A DNA stretch of 64,000 nt from DASXRU01 sp033856235 (GTDB taxonomy: Bacteria; Acidobacteriota; Blastocatellia; Pyrinomonadales; Pyrinomonadaceae), in the NCBI GenBank assembly GCA_033856235.1, contig JAWVFI010000164.1, positions 1-64,000 on the forward strand. The letters run 5' to 3'. Below, piece after piece: positions 8,300-16,916 of this stretch (the stretch's first letter is position 1; the number at the start of each line of letters is the position of its first letter). Position numbers and translations under genes: made by a program. Below the pieces are notes generated by a model. That model saw only the letters and a list, made by a program, of their open reading frames with translations, was not told where the DNA came from and did no database searches.

Positions 8300-9439
8300 T
8301 CATTTGCCCGCGTTCAAAGCACCAGCCACTCGTTGATTAACGAACTCACCATTATGCGTAACGCAGGATGGACCAACTATGTCGTCGCTCATATCAACGT
8401 GAAGTGCGCCATCCTTAATCAGTAAGCTCAGGAACGAGGTAACGTTGCGCGAGTAGAGCTGACTGGCATGGACTGGTACGGTAGCGGCGAGATTCGTAGG
8501 GGCCATAACGACTACGCCGTTGCGATTCACGATCTCGTCCGGCTTGCTGACGGCGCAGTTGCCGCCGGTTGATCCAGCCAAATCAATCACCACCGACCCA
8601 CGTTTCATTCCATTCACCGCTGCTTCAGTAACCAACAGCGGCGCGCGCCGGCCCGGCACTTGTGCAGTCGTAATTACGACGTCTGCTGTTTTGGCTCGTT
8701 CGGCAATCAAGTCACGCCCGCGCTGCAAAGCTTCTTCCGACAACTCGACGGCATAACCGCCCGCGTCCTCAGTTTTTAGCCCTCCTAGATCAACTTCCAG
8801 GAACGTGGCCCCGAGCGAACGCACCTGTTCCCCTGCGGCTGCGCGCACGTCGTAAGCCTCGACCACCGCGCCTAAACGTCGCGCCGTCGCAATTGCCTGC
8901 AATCCGGCAACACCTGCGCCCAGCACGAGCACGCGGGCCGGAGGCACCGTGCCAGCAGCCGTCATCAACATCGGAAACATGCGGGGAATAGTTTCAGCGC
9001 CGATCAGGACCGCTTTGTAACCAACGACGGTGGCCATCGAAGAAAGCGCATCCATGGCCTGGGCGCGCGTAATGCGGGGAATCAGTTCGATTGCAAAAGT
9101 CGTCAGGCCGCTGCGCAAGGCCGGCTCCAAGGCCGCGGGCTCATCCAAGGGTCGCAGGAAGCCAAGGACCACTGCGCTTTTATGGAGGCGCGCAAAATCC
9201 TCAGCCGCTGGGCGGTTAACGACCACCAGCACGTCAGCGCCCGCAAGCAACGCATTCCGATCCGAAGAGATTTCGGCTCCCGCTTCACGGAACTCATCAT
9301 CGGTGCGCGCTGCTCCGAGCCCCGCCTCGCTCTCGACCTGCACCGTAACATTGAGCGCAATCAATTTCTTGATCGACTCCGGCATCAACGCGACCCGCGC
9401 TTCGCCGGCGGCCGTTTCTTTGAGTACCACAATGTTCAT
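8300..9439 (-). CDS. pntAA: NAD(P) transhydrogenase subunit alpha part 1 (NAD-binding)
   Basis: A 379-residue soluble subunit related to alanine dehydrogenase. The N-terminus NIVVLKETAAGEARVALMPES and the Rossmann motif VLVLGAGVAGLQAIATA (about residues 168-184) define the NAD(H)-binding domain I. It ends after the soluble domain, and the membrane part is the separate downstream gene pntAB. It is first gene of the three-gene operon. No convincing promoter was found in the 5' region, which holds a repeat at 9551-9624. Confidence 0.96.
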   Translation of the reverse strand: MNIVVLKETAAGEARVALMPESIKKLIALNVTVQVESEAGLGAARTDDEFREAGAEISSDRNALLAGADVLVVVNRPAAEDFARLHKSAVVLGFLRPLDEPAALEPALRSGLTTFAIELIPRITRAQAMDALSSMATVVGYKAVLIGAETIPRMFPMLMTAAGTVPPARVLVLGAGVAGLQAIATARRLGAVVEAYDVRAAAGEQVRSLGATFLEVDLGGLKTEDAGGYAVELSEEALQRGRDLIAERAKTADVVITTAQVPGRRAPLLVTEAAVNGMKRGSVVIDLAGSTGGNCAVSKPDEIVNRNGVVVMAPTNLAATVPVHASQLYSRNVTSFLSLLIKDGALHVDMSDDIVGPSCVTHNGEFVNQRVAGALNAGK

Positions 9440-9550
9440 GAAGTTCTTTTAAAAGTGCGAGCTTATTTTTGGGCCAAGCTATCTAACAGCACCGGGCCGA
9501 AGAAATCGTTCCCAATGGAGACCGTGGGGAAACCGAATGGCCGTGGCATC

Positions 9551-9624
9551 CAGGCGTTCAGAGTCCAACCTTCAGGTTGCCGTTGCTGCATGGCGCAAGC
9601 TAAAGCATGAACTCTATACACCTG
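9551..9624. repeat. REPIN-like paired repeat between pntAA and the TetR gene
   Basis: Two degenerate arms in inverted orientation: the reverse complement of the left arm reads CAACCTGAAGGTTGGACTCT then GAACGCCTG; the right arm reads CAAGCTAAAGCATGAACTCT then ATACACCTG. The same layout occurs at 23272-23357. Apart from this repeat and the promoter at 9752-9796, the 389 bases between pntAA and the TetR gene hold nothing I recognise. Confidence 0.65.
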
Positions 9625-9751
9625 TAATCGGCGGTCAATATTCACTACTCGCTTCGTCGTGCGGCGGGAGTATAGCATTCGCGAAGCGTCGCGCTCAAAA
9701 CTTCCAGTTTGGTTGTCTTCAAAGGGTTGCCCCAGCGCGATATCCCAAGGC

Positions 9752-9796
9752 TTGACTAATCATGAGTGCACTCATATATTAGGTGAGCGCACTCAT
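9752..9796 (+). promoter_or_regulatory. Promoter with two operator copies for the TetR-ABC1 operon
   Basis: TTGACT (-35, 9752-9757), 17-base spacer and TATATT (-10, 9775-9780) match a housekeeping promoter. A perfect 14-base palindrome ATGAGTGCACTCAT (9762-9775) fills the spacer. A second, near-identical copy GTGAGCGCACTCAT (9783-9796) covers the expected start of transcription. This arrangement is typical of TetR-family autorepression. The assignment of the downstream TetR protein as the ligand of these sites is inference. Confidence 0.85.
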
Positions 9797-9828
9797 GAAT
9801 TGTGAAACTGATTGTTTGGGCTCAGAGA

Positions 9829-10533
9829 ATGGTCGTCAAGAAAAAGAAAGTATCGTTGGCAGCAAAACCGCGACGGGTTGTGGCTAAGACTCGCCCGGCG
9901 AAACCTGCAAAACGCCCGGTCGGCCGTCGCGCCCAAACCAAGGAGACGATTCGCCGCCAAATCGTGAATGCGGCCCTCAGCCTCTTTCAAACGAAGGGTT
10001 TTGACGCGACTACCACAAAGGCGATCGCCCGGAAGGCCGGCGTGGCTGAAGGCACAGTTTTCAATTACTTCAAAACCAAGGATGACATAGCGCTCCATTT
10101 TTTTGAGCTGGAAGTCGACCACGCGATGGCCGTCGTGCGGGAAGATCCGCGCCTGCGGAAAGCGCCGCTGGAGGAGAAGTTGTTCGCCCTCGTGCATAGC
10201 CAGCTGGAGTACCTGGCGCCTCACGAGCGTTTTATTGGTTCGGCTCTGATCCATGCTCTGAAACCGTCCTCGCCGCTCGGGGTTTTTAGTCATAGGTCAC
10301 AGGAGTTGCGACATCGCTACCTGAGATTTGTCGAAGAGCTCATCGAAGACTCGATCCCCAACTACCGGCGCACCCCGCTTGGTTGGATTGGTCCTGAAGT
10401 ATTTTGGATTTATTACCTCGGCGCACTGCTCTACTGGCTCAACGATTCTTCGCCCGGAAAGCAGAACACCCTCGCGTTTCTCGATCGCTCATTGAGCATT
10501 GGGGTTTCGGTTCTGAAACAGGGAAAACGATAA
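9829..10533 (+). CDS. TetR/AcrR family transcriptional regulator
   Basis: About 234 residues. A lysine/arginine-rich N-terminal tail of roughly 30 residues (VKKKKVSLAAKPRR) precedes the TetR helix-turn-helix (TTKAIARKAGVAEGTVFNYF). The C-terminal ligand-binding half is not assignable to a known effector class. The frame is open to a GTG at 9802, but that start would leave only about 15 bases of leader behind the promoter. ATG at 9829 is preferred, though neither has a strong Shine-Dalgarno. The gene lies directly behind two palindromic operators, and its stop codon abuts the ATG of the ABC1 kinase gene, so both form one likely autoregulated operon. Confidence 0.9.
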   Translation: MVVKKKKVSLAAKPRRVVAKTRPAKPAKRPVGRRAQTKETIRRQIVNAALSLFQTKGFDATTTKAIARKAGVAEGTVFNYFKTKDDIALHFFELEVDHAMAVVREDPRLRKAPLEEKLFALVHSQLEYLAPHERFIGSALIHALKPSSPLGVFSHRSQELRHRYLRFVEELIEDSIPNYRRTPLGWIGPEVFWIYYLGALLYWLNDSSPGKQNTLAFLDRSLSIGVSVLKQGKR

Positions 10534-11880
10534 ATGCAGTCCGAGAAAAATACGCCGGCCAGGCGCGCGTTCAGCTTCGCTTCCATGGGCGCGGGCATTG
10601 CCGGCAGCTATTTGGGCTACCTGATGCAGCGCGCCTTGTTAGGTGAAGCCAGGAGCGCAACGAAGTTGAAGTCAACGCACACACGAGCGGCGCGGCGGAT
10701 GCGCGACGAGATGCAGTCGTTGCGCGGACCGGCGATGAAGCTGGGCCAAATGTTGAGCCTGCAAACCGATATGCTTCCGGAAGAGACGCTGGCAGAACTC
10801 GCCACGCTACAAATGGAAGCACCCGGCATGCACCCATCCCTCGTGAAAGTGCAGGTGAAGGCCAGTTTGGGGCGAGAGCCGGAACAGATTTTCAAGGAGT
10901 TCACCCTAAAGCCTTTCGCCGCTGCCTCTCTGGGACAGGTGCATCGCGCTGTTACCCGCGAGGGCCAGCGCGTGGCGGTGAAGGTCCAATATCCAGGCAT
11001 TCGGCAGGCGATTGAAAATGACTTCAAATGGTTTCGTGCGGTAGCCAAGCCGGTCCAGGCTTCCGGCCATATTCCGAAAGCCGCAATTGATGAAATGGAA
11101 CAACAGATCCTGGCCGAAACCGATTACTTCAGAGAGGCCGACAACGTCGAATACTTTGAAAAGCATTTGGCTCCCTTAGCATTCGTCAAAGTGCCGCGGG
11201 TATTGCGCAAGTATTCGGGCGATCAAGTCCTGACGATGTCATTGATGCCGGGCAAGCACCTGGAAGATTTTCTTGCCCAGCGTCCTTCCCAGAAGCTTTG
11301 TGATCGGTTGGGCGCGAACCTGTTCGAGCTTTACTATTTTCAACTTCTGCAGGTAGAAGGACTGCACGCCGATCCACACTGGGGCAATTACCTTTTTAAT
11401 AATGACGGCAGCGTTGGGCTGGTCGACTTCGGTTGTGTGAAGTATCTGCGACCGGGAACCGCTTCATATTTGCGCAGCATCTATCTTTATCCGGGCGATC
11501 GAAACAGTCGCGACTTTCGGCGTTTGCTGGAAGAGCATCACCGGCTTTTGGGCTCGAAGTTAACCCCCGCGACGACCCGAGCGTTGATTGATTTCTCGGA
11601 AAACTTCTATCGCATGGTCTATCCGCCCGAACCGGACAAGCAAGGGCAGGTTTTCGATTTTGGCAATCCCGCATTCCTGCACAACTACCTCCGCGAATCA
11701 AAAAACCTGTTTCGCAGCAAAGGCGTGCTCAGTGAGTACATTTTTATGTGCCGGGCGGAAGTCGGCCTCTATCAAACTTTGCACCGCTTGAAAGCACGTG
11801 TGCCCACCAGCCAGATTGTCAGGAAGTATCTGGGACCAGTATTACAGTCTGGCAGGACTCAGGCTGAAAATGCCATCTAG
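10534..11880 (+). CDS. ABC1/AarF/UbiB-family atypical kinase
   Basis: A 448-residue member of the ABC1 (UbiB/ADCK) kinase-like family. All family marks are visible: KLGQ (69-72) in the N-terminal KxGQ extension, the Ala-rich loop AAASLGQVH (129-137) replacing the Gly-rich loop, VAVKVQYPG with the lysine at 150, HADPHWGN (278-285) and DFG (298-300). Members support ubiquinone or other isoprenoid-lipid metabolism, and the true substrate here is unknown. The ATG follows the TetR stop codon without a gap, so regulation is probably shared with that repressor. Confidence 0.93.
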   Translation: MQSEKNTPARRAFSFASMGAGIAGSYLGYLMQRALLGEARSATKLKSTHTRAARRMRDEMQSLRGPAMKLGQMLSLQTDMLPEETLAELATLQMEAPGMHPSLVKVQVKASLGREPEQIFKEFTLKPFAAASLGQVHRAVTREGQRVAVKVQYPGIRQAIENDFKWFRAVAKPVQASGHIPKAAIDEMEQQILAETDYFREADNVEYFEKHLAPLAFVKVPRVLRKYSGDQVLTMSLMPGKHLEDFLAQRPSQKLCDRLGANLFELYYFQLLQVEGLHADPHWGNYLFNNDGSVGLVDFGCVKYLRPGTASYLRSIYLYPGDRNSRDFRRLLEEHHRLLGSKLTPATTRALIDFSENFYRMVYPPEPDKQGQVFDFGNPAFLHNYLRESKNLFRSKGVLSEYIFMCRAEVGLYQTLHRLKARVPTSQIVRKYLGPVLQSGRTQAENAI

Positions 11881-11931
11881 CTAGTTCTGCAAGCGGTTGG
11901 GTCCCTCCAGCAAACCGTCTTTGCTAACACG

Positions 11932-13157
11932 GTGTCAATGACGTGGATCACGCCGTTTGAAGCGGCCACCGGACATAAGCCTTTTGAGGGCCAGGACATT
12001 CTCGATTCGCTTCACAAGATCGTGCATGCACCGACGCCGCTGATTAAGGATATAAGCGCAAACGCGCCCGACGACCTGCAGCGGATTGTGCGTCGTTGTC
12101 TGCAAAGGACCGCGAGGAGCGTTATCAGACGATCAAGGACGTCGCGCTCGAGTTGAAGGAAGTGAGCAACTCGGCCAACCTGAGAAAGCTATTGAACCAG
12201 CCAATCAAACAATCCGCATCGCTCCGAACTGGTTTGGTGGTCCATATATATTCCTGGGGCGCGCTTTGATCCTGCTGAATCGCTTCGCGGAGGCCAAAGA
12301 AGTTTACGAGCGAGCGATTGTGGGGAATCCGGACTCCAGAATCATGCGCAGGGGCCTTTATGACATTGCCTTCATTAGCGGGGACGCGGCAGGGGTGCAG
12401 CGGCAACTTGACTGGACGCGCGGGCGGCCAGATGAGCACGCGGGACCCTATTGGCAAGCCGACACAGCAGCTTTTGCCGGGTCAGTGGCACAAGGCGCAA
12501 GAGCTGTCTCGTCGCGCAGTCGATTTAGCTGCCCAGAGCAACGCCAAAGCGTTGGCCGCGGAATATGCCTCGCAAGAAGCGTCACGCAATGCGGCCTTCG
12601 ACCAGTGTCAGCAGACTAAAACCGCGGCGACGCAGGCACTCGCGATCGGACGCGACCGGATATTGCTCCCGCACAGTGGTCTGGGGCTGGCATTGTGTGG
12701 CGAGGCTGGGCAGGTGCATAAGCTGATTGATGAGATGAAGGAGCGGTATCCGAAAGACACTCTCATTAACGGCCTCTGGCTGCCCGTGATACAGGCTGCG
12801 AGTGAAATTAAAGGCGGCAACCCTGCTTCGGCCATTCAAGCGTTGCAGACCGCCGCCCGCTATGAGTCAGCAGCACAATTCCGGCCTCAATATCTGCGCG
12901 GCCAGGCTTACTTGAAACTTGGACGCGGCGCAGAAGCTGCCGCCGAATTCCAGAAGATTCTCGATCATCGCGGCAAGTCTCCGCTCTCTGTTTTGTACCC
13001 GCTTGCCCATCTTGGTCTGGCGCGCGCGGCGGCGATGAGCGGCGATGCGACGAAAGCGCGCCAGGCTTATCAGGATTTCTTTGCCCTCTGAAAAGATGCC
13101 GATCCTGATCTACAGGTGCTAATCGCAGCGAAGAAGGAATACGAAAATTTGAAGTGA
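11932..13157 (+). pseudogene. Decayed Ser/Thr protein kinase-TPR gene
   Basis: Fragments of one protein lie in different frames. Residues GHKPFEGQDILDSLHKIV and RIVRRCL match the end of a Pkn-type kinase domain. At about 12107 one base is missing, and the family ending DREERYQTIKDVALELKE continues in another frame. Near 12171 the sequence jumps to TPR-like sequence (QPEKAIEPANQTIRIAP), shifts frame again near 12470 and continues as TPR repeats. A TGA at 13089, where TGG would fit, cuts the last 22 codons (KDADPDLQVLIAAKKEYENLK). The kinase N-lobe and the linker to the TPRs are absent. Intact relatives are common in acidobacteria. Confidence 0.8.
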
Positions 13158-13419
13158 ATTTGAGTGGTGTAACTCGACTTTAATAGCGCTGAAATACACT
13201 CACCCCTGAGACCCAGAGTGCGCAAAGACGGTGGCGCGGGCGTCTCGTCTGCTCTGAGAGCACAGCGCGAACAACGTGGTTCGGAAGTGCTAGCGAGACT
13301 GACGGACAGTCCGCGCTCCCAGCAATTAACAGCCGCTTGCTCTCGAACTGACCCACTACTACGATTCGACCCAACTTGCTAGCAAATCGGGCGCCATCTA
13401 TAATCCAACTTCCCTTTGC

Positions 13420-13496
13420 GGCGCATTGGTGTAGTTGGTTAACACGCTGCCCTCTCAAGGCAGAGATCACGGGTTCGAGTCCCGTATGCGCTACCA
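13420..13496 (+). tRNA. tRNA-Glu (anticodon CTC)
   Basis: A full cloverleaf can be drawn over 77 bases: acceptor GGCGCAT/ATGCGCT (first pair G-U), D stem GTGT/ACAC, anticodon stem CTGCC/GGCAG with loop CTCTCAA (anticodon CTC at 13454-13456), T stem ACGGG/CCCGT with loop TTCGAGT, discriminator A and an encoded CCA end. It reads GAG. It stands alone, 62 bases from the 3' end of the YcaO gene. Confidence 0.93.
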
Positions 13497-13558
13497 TCTT
13501 CCTAATCTGTAACTGAACCAATAACAACAACACCCAAATAATATTGGGCTGGCCTGTT

Positions 13559-14788
13559 CTAAGGCGTTGCCACGGTGTGGCCGGCCAGGATCCTTCTGCC
13601 GGGCCGGAGGGTGTCGTGGGATATTTCTGAACAGGTGGGAACGACTACGCGCACTACGACGATCTCCGCGTCGGGTGGCGATAGTTGGATGAAGACCACT
13701 GGATAGAACTTTCCTAATCGGAGCTCTTCGCCAATCTGATATACGACTTCAGCAAGGTCAGCCGGAAGAGGAAGTGGAGCAGAGGGCGCGGTCATTCTGG
13801 CTTCGGTTGCATCGAACCACCAGCCCACTTCTCGTCTGGCGGCTTCATACCCCAGCGCAGCGAAAGCCTCGTGACGTTGCAAATCCTCTCTTGACCCGGC
13901 AATCAGGACCGCCCTGGTCTGCACAGCCTCGAGGATTGCATCCTCAATGGCCAGTAGCGGATCTATATGAGCGCTGTGACCCCCAACCAAACGCAGTGGA
14001 TTTCCGGCTTCCCGATCATCCAGAAATGCGGCGAAAACATGCACGCCTCCAATCGCCGGGATATGCTTGACTTCAAGATGAATACTCAGCGCTGGCAGCC
14101 TTTGCATAAGTTTTCGCACCGGCCCCGATGGGAAATCGCTAAGATCGACAGTTGTCCCAACTCTAGCCAGCTCGGCCACCGCCATTGCATCGCGTTCAAT
14201 TACCTCCAGGAGTCCATAAAGCACCGCCTCAGTCAGGTGTCCACCGGAAGCCAGGCCGTTGCTTCGCCAAATGGGAGGATTGCCGGCGCCGGCGGGAGGC
14301 ACGAAAGGACAGAGAACATCATGAGCAGGCACCCAGATATGCTGGCCCTGAAGAGTTGTTCCTGAAATCCATGCAAGCGCTTCGTCCTGCGGATCAGGTA
14401 CGCCTAACGGAAGCGGCATTACTACCGGCGGAATAAACCACTCGTTTTTCCCGGTGAGCTCTGATGGCCGGGCGATGATGTAGGGGACCTCAGATCGTTC
14501 CGCCCAGTGCCGCTCCAGAAACTCCATGTACGCGCCCAGCGAAGCCTGTTCATCGTCCCACCCTTTGCCTGTGAGCACCGTCACATTGCCGCTGATGTCG
14601 AGCGCGGTTGGTCGGACCACCTGCCAACATGGCGTCTCCAACTCGTCCAATCCCGCTAAATCCGATGGCCGGACCGCACCCAGAGAACGCGCCTCCCGTT
14701 CGGCAATCGGCAAGAGGTGGGAATAATGGTAACGGCGCCAGTTGCTGGCTTGCACCGGACACACTGGCAACGGCTTAGAAATCGTCAT
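13559..14788 (-). CDS. YcaO-domain protein (TfuA-associated type)
   Basis: A 409-residue YcaO. The ATP-binding signatures are visible: GKGWDDEQASLGAYMEFLER (74-93, with Q81, E89, E92), SNGLASGG (176-183) leading to E187, E195, E198 and R199, and IEDAILEAVQTR (281-292). YcaO enzymes use ATP to activate a peptide backbone amide, giving azolines from Cys/Ser/Thr or, with TfuA and a sulfide source, thioamides. The C-terminus lacks the PxPxP end of azoline-forming cyclodehydratases, which fits the TfuA-partnered class. No E1-like/RRE partner is fused or adjacent. It is last in the RiPP operon. The exact reaction is inferred from the TfuA neighbour. Confidence 0.93.
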   Translation of the reverse strand: MTISKPLPVCPVQASNWRRYHYSHLLPIAEREARSLGAVRPSDLAGLDELETPCWQVVRPTALDISGNVTVLTGKGWDDEQASLGAYMEFLERHWAERSEVPYIIARPSELTGKNEWFIPPVVMPLPLGVPDPQDEALAWISGTTLQGQHIWVPAHDVLCPFVPPAGAGNPPIWRSNGLASGGHLTEAVLYGLLEVIERDAMAVAELARVGTTVDLSDFPSGPVRKLMQRLPALSIHLEVKHIPAIGGVHVFAAFLDDREAGNPLRLVGGHSAHIDPLLAIEDAILEAVQTRAVLIAGSREDLQRHEAFAALGYEAARREVGWWFDATEARMTAPSAPLPLPADLAEVVYQIGEELRLGKFYPVVFIQLSPPDAEIVVVRVVVPTCSEISHDTLRPGRRILAGHTVATP

Positions 14789-14814
14789 GCGCTAGAGTGT
14801 TGAAACCATCTGCT

Positions 14815-14871
14815 TCAGGAATCGGCTTCGGAAAAAAAAGTCAAAACCAGGAACGAAGTCTTCTTGAACAT
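14815..14871 (-). CDS. Possible 18-residue peptide between TfuA and YcaO genes (tentative)
   Basis: An ATG at 14871 is preceded by GGAGA with a spacing of about 8 bases and opens an 18-codon frame reading MFKKTSFLVLTFFSEADS. It fills the gap between the TfuA and YcaO genes. It could be a minimal peptide, a leader controlling YcaO translation, or chance. No repeat or homologue is known to me. It is listed because RiPP substrates are often missed at this size. Confidence 0.2.
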   Translation of the reverse strand: MFKKTSFLVLTFFSEADS

Positions 14872-14977
14872 CAGGGACTTCTCCAAAAGCTTTCGCGCTA
14901 CGCAATCAGCTGCGAGCGGGACCCCCGGGCTTCGAGTGAAGAGCTTCGGTCGCTCTCGGGCCGGTCGGGGCATTTGC

Positions 14978-15667
14978 TTAGCCGGCGCGAAGATTGTTCT
15001 TATGCATGGCTTCCAGAAGCAAGAGCGCATCGAGTCGCTTTCGATCTGAGCCTTCAGGATTTTTCTTCATGAACTCCAACAGGGTTTTCATTTCTGTGTG
15101 GAACGGCGAGTGGGACGCTGCTTCCATCATTCCTTCATAGGTGCGACTGGTGTACCGAACGGCGCGCGCCAACTTCAGTAATGCAACTTCAGACGATTCC
15201 GGAAGCAATCCTTCGGCGATAGCGAGTTGGATGGCCCATCGCATATTTACCAAAGGAATCGTTGTCGCGCTATAGTCGCGGGGATCGATCAGTAGCGCAA
15301 CTTCGTCGTCCGCTCGCAAGAATCCTGCAGCATACTTTTGAAATATCCACCCTACTCCCAACATTCCCATAGACTGGCATTCCACCGCGCGCAGCGCACC
15401 CATTGAGGCCGCACCCCAGATCTGAATGCCTTGCTTCAGTCCCGCGCAAATTTCCATAACCGAGACTGCCAGAGATTGTCCAAATTCACCGTCAACGATG
15501 CCAATGGCTTGAGCGCCGGCATTGATGACCCGGGGCAAGTCGCCGCGGCGAATGGGCGGCAAGTAGCGTGCTTCCAGGTGCTTTGCGGCTTCTTTGGAAT
15601 TCAGGGACGGTCCCAGGAAAACCACTGTGCTTGGTGCAGTTCCCATACGCGAAAAGGCGGCAGGCAA
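14978..15667 (-). CDS. TfuA-like protein, YcaO partner
   Basis: About 229 residues. TfuA core motifs are clear: VVFLGPSL (15-22), YLPPIRRGDL (35-44), GIVDGEF (56-62), IWGAASMGALRAVE (83-96) and GMLGVGWIFQKY (101-112). TfuA proteins act with YcaO in trifolitoxin production, in thioamide RiPPs of the thioviridamide type and in thioglycine formation on methyl-coenzyme M reductase, where they are thought to supply or channel sulfur. ATG at 15646 (MGTAPSTVVFLGPS) is an equally possible start. It lies between the acetyltransferase and YcaO genes in the same direction, so co-transcription is likely. Confidence 0.93.
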   Translation of the reverse strand: MPAAFSRMGTAPSTVVFLGPSLNSKEAAKHLEARYLPPIRRGDLPRVINAGAQAIGIVDGEFGQSLAVSVMEICAGLKQGIQIWGAASMGALRAVECQSMGMLGVGWIFQKYAAGFLRADDEVALLIDPRDYSATTIPLVNMRWAIQLAIAEGLLPESSEVALLKLARAVRYTSRTYEGMMEAASHSPFHTEMKTLLEFMKKNPEGSDRKRLDALLLLEAMHKNNLRAG

Positions 15668-15750
15668 GATCGGTCTCGGCCTTGTCGAAGTTAAGCCGAA
15701 GGTTGGTCGTATTGTGGCACGCTGATCTAACGCAAGCCATGGTTGGCGTG

Positions 15751-16551
15751 CTATTTGAGGTAGGCTTTGTAGCAGGTTCCCAGATCTTCAAATCCCAGTG
15801 CCCCATAGAATGCCAGCGTTGCCGAGTCGGATTCATTTACGAAAACATATACGGCTCTCCGCTGAGCGAGTATTTCTCCCACCACGAAACCGGTGAGCCG
15901 CGTCGCGACTGCACTGCGGCGGCCTTCGGGTAACACCAAAAGGTCATCGATGCCCGCGAACGATGGAGCTGGACCATAACGTCTAATCGATGCCACCACC
16001 GAGTCTTGGGAACCGAAGATCGCGAGCTCTTTGCGCGCGATTAAGCCTTCCCATGAAATATCCATGAGGTTGCTCTGATCGCGACCAATTTCTTTTTCGT
16101 ATTTCCTTAGGGCGGGCAGATCAGCAGCGGTGGCCCAGCGGCCTTCTCGAGCGGCAAGCGGTTTGGTACACCGCAATGTCCGGAGCTTCTGCTCCCGATC
16201 GATCCCCTTCTGCTCCAATAAGAAGGGACGAACCAAGGCACTGACTCGCTCCGAAGTAGTGAGCGTGGCCGGGCGCTGCCCGTGAATGACTGCGGTATTG
16301 GCCAAAATGACGGCGGGTGTTGATCCCTGCGCATCCAGGAACCAATTTCCCCGCGGCATGACCACCGAAACGCCTTCAATCGCGCGCGGCGTCCGGTAGA
16401 TGGACAGTCTCCAATCCCCGCGCCAGCGCAACCCGTAGACGGCTAGTTCGAGAGGAACGTTGACCCCTTCCGAGTTGGCTAGCCAATCCGTAGCCAGTTG
16501 GAGCAGCGGGGCCACACCGTCGTATGGATCCTCAGCTTGACGATTGCTCAC
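15751..16551 (-). CDS. GNAT family N-acetyltransferase in the RiPP operon
   Basis: A 266-residue protein. The C-terminal part (about 140-266) is a GNAT fold: DDLLVLPEGRRSAVATRLTG carries the acetyl-CoA binding loop (degenerate R/QxxGxG/A), and VNESDSATLAFYGALGF is the usual last strand and helix. The N-terminal 135 residues look like a second, degenerate GNAT-like half, as in the double-domain families. The GTG start at 16551 has a strong GGAGGTGA ribosome site. In this setting it may acetylate the N-terminus or a side chain of the modified peptide, or provide self-resistance. Both ideas are inference. Confidence 0.85.
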   Translation of the reverse strand: MSNRQAEDPYDGVAPLLQLATDWLANSEGVNVPLELAVYGLRWRGDWRLSIYRTPRAIEGVSVVMPRGNWFLDAQGSTPAVILANTAVIHGQRPATLTTSERVSALVRPFLLEQKGIDREQKLRTLRCTKPLAAREGRWATAADLPALRKYEKEIGRDQSNLMDISWEGLIARKELAIFGSQDSVVASIRRYGPAPSFAGIDDLLVLPEGRRSAVATRLTGFVVGEILAQRRAVYVFVNESDSATLAFYGALGFEDLGTCYKAYLK

Positions 16552-16644
16552 GGTTCACCTCCGGGAAAGACCAATCCCCAGCCATAGTTTCCAGCCGTCG
16601 TATGGCTCAAGGAGAGAAAAAATTATGGTGCTTTCCGGGAAAGG

Positions 16645-16860
16645 TTACTTTGTACCCTTCTCGATTTGCCGCTGTGAGATCGCGTTCGACATATCCCAGG
16701 CGGTCAGTGCCCGAACCGAGCTCAGCAGCTCGTTTTCATTCAGGCCGTCAACGGTTACAACCTGGATGGCAATGTTCGGGGAAATATCACAAACGATGGG
16801 TATCTTGAACGTCTTCCTGTACAGAGGGTAGTTAACGTTGAGTATTTGAAAGTTCGGCAT
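16645..16860 (-). CDS. Candidate RiPP precursor peptide (71 residues)
   Basis: A 71-residue ORF starting MPNFQILNVNYPLYRKT. The start is fixed by AAGGAG eight bases upstream and by the promoter at 16917-16945. A frame extending to 16935 would begin upstream of the transcription start. There is one cysteine (C24, in PIVCDISPN) and no GG cleavage site, repeats or recognised leader family (not Nif11- or nitrile-hydratase-like). The N-terminal half is strand-like and hydrophobic; the C-terminal third (AWDMSNAISQRQIEKGTK) is polar. Position between the radical SAM and modifying genes, small size and strong expression signals favour a substrate. A small accessory protein is the alternative. Confidence 0.6.
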   Translation of the reverse strand: MPNFQILNVNYPLYRKTFKIPIVCDISPNIAIQVVTVDGLNENELLSSVRALTAWDMSNAISQRQIEKGTK

Positions 16861-16916
16861 ACTAAGGACTCCTTCTAACAGAGAGTAATTGTAAGGTTTG
16901 GGGGTTCTGCGCCCCG

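Noticed and set aside
9802..9828. GTG start of the TetR gene
   Set aside because: It lies only about 15 bases after the predicted transcription start and has no ribosome site; the ATG at 9829 is more plausible, though not proven.
12086..12619. 177-codon ORF as an intact gene
   Set aside because: Only its middle resembles TPR sequence; both ends are out-of-frame parts of the decayed kinase-TPR gene.
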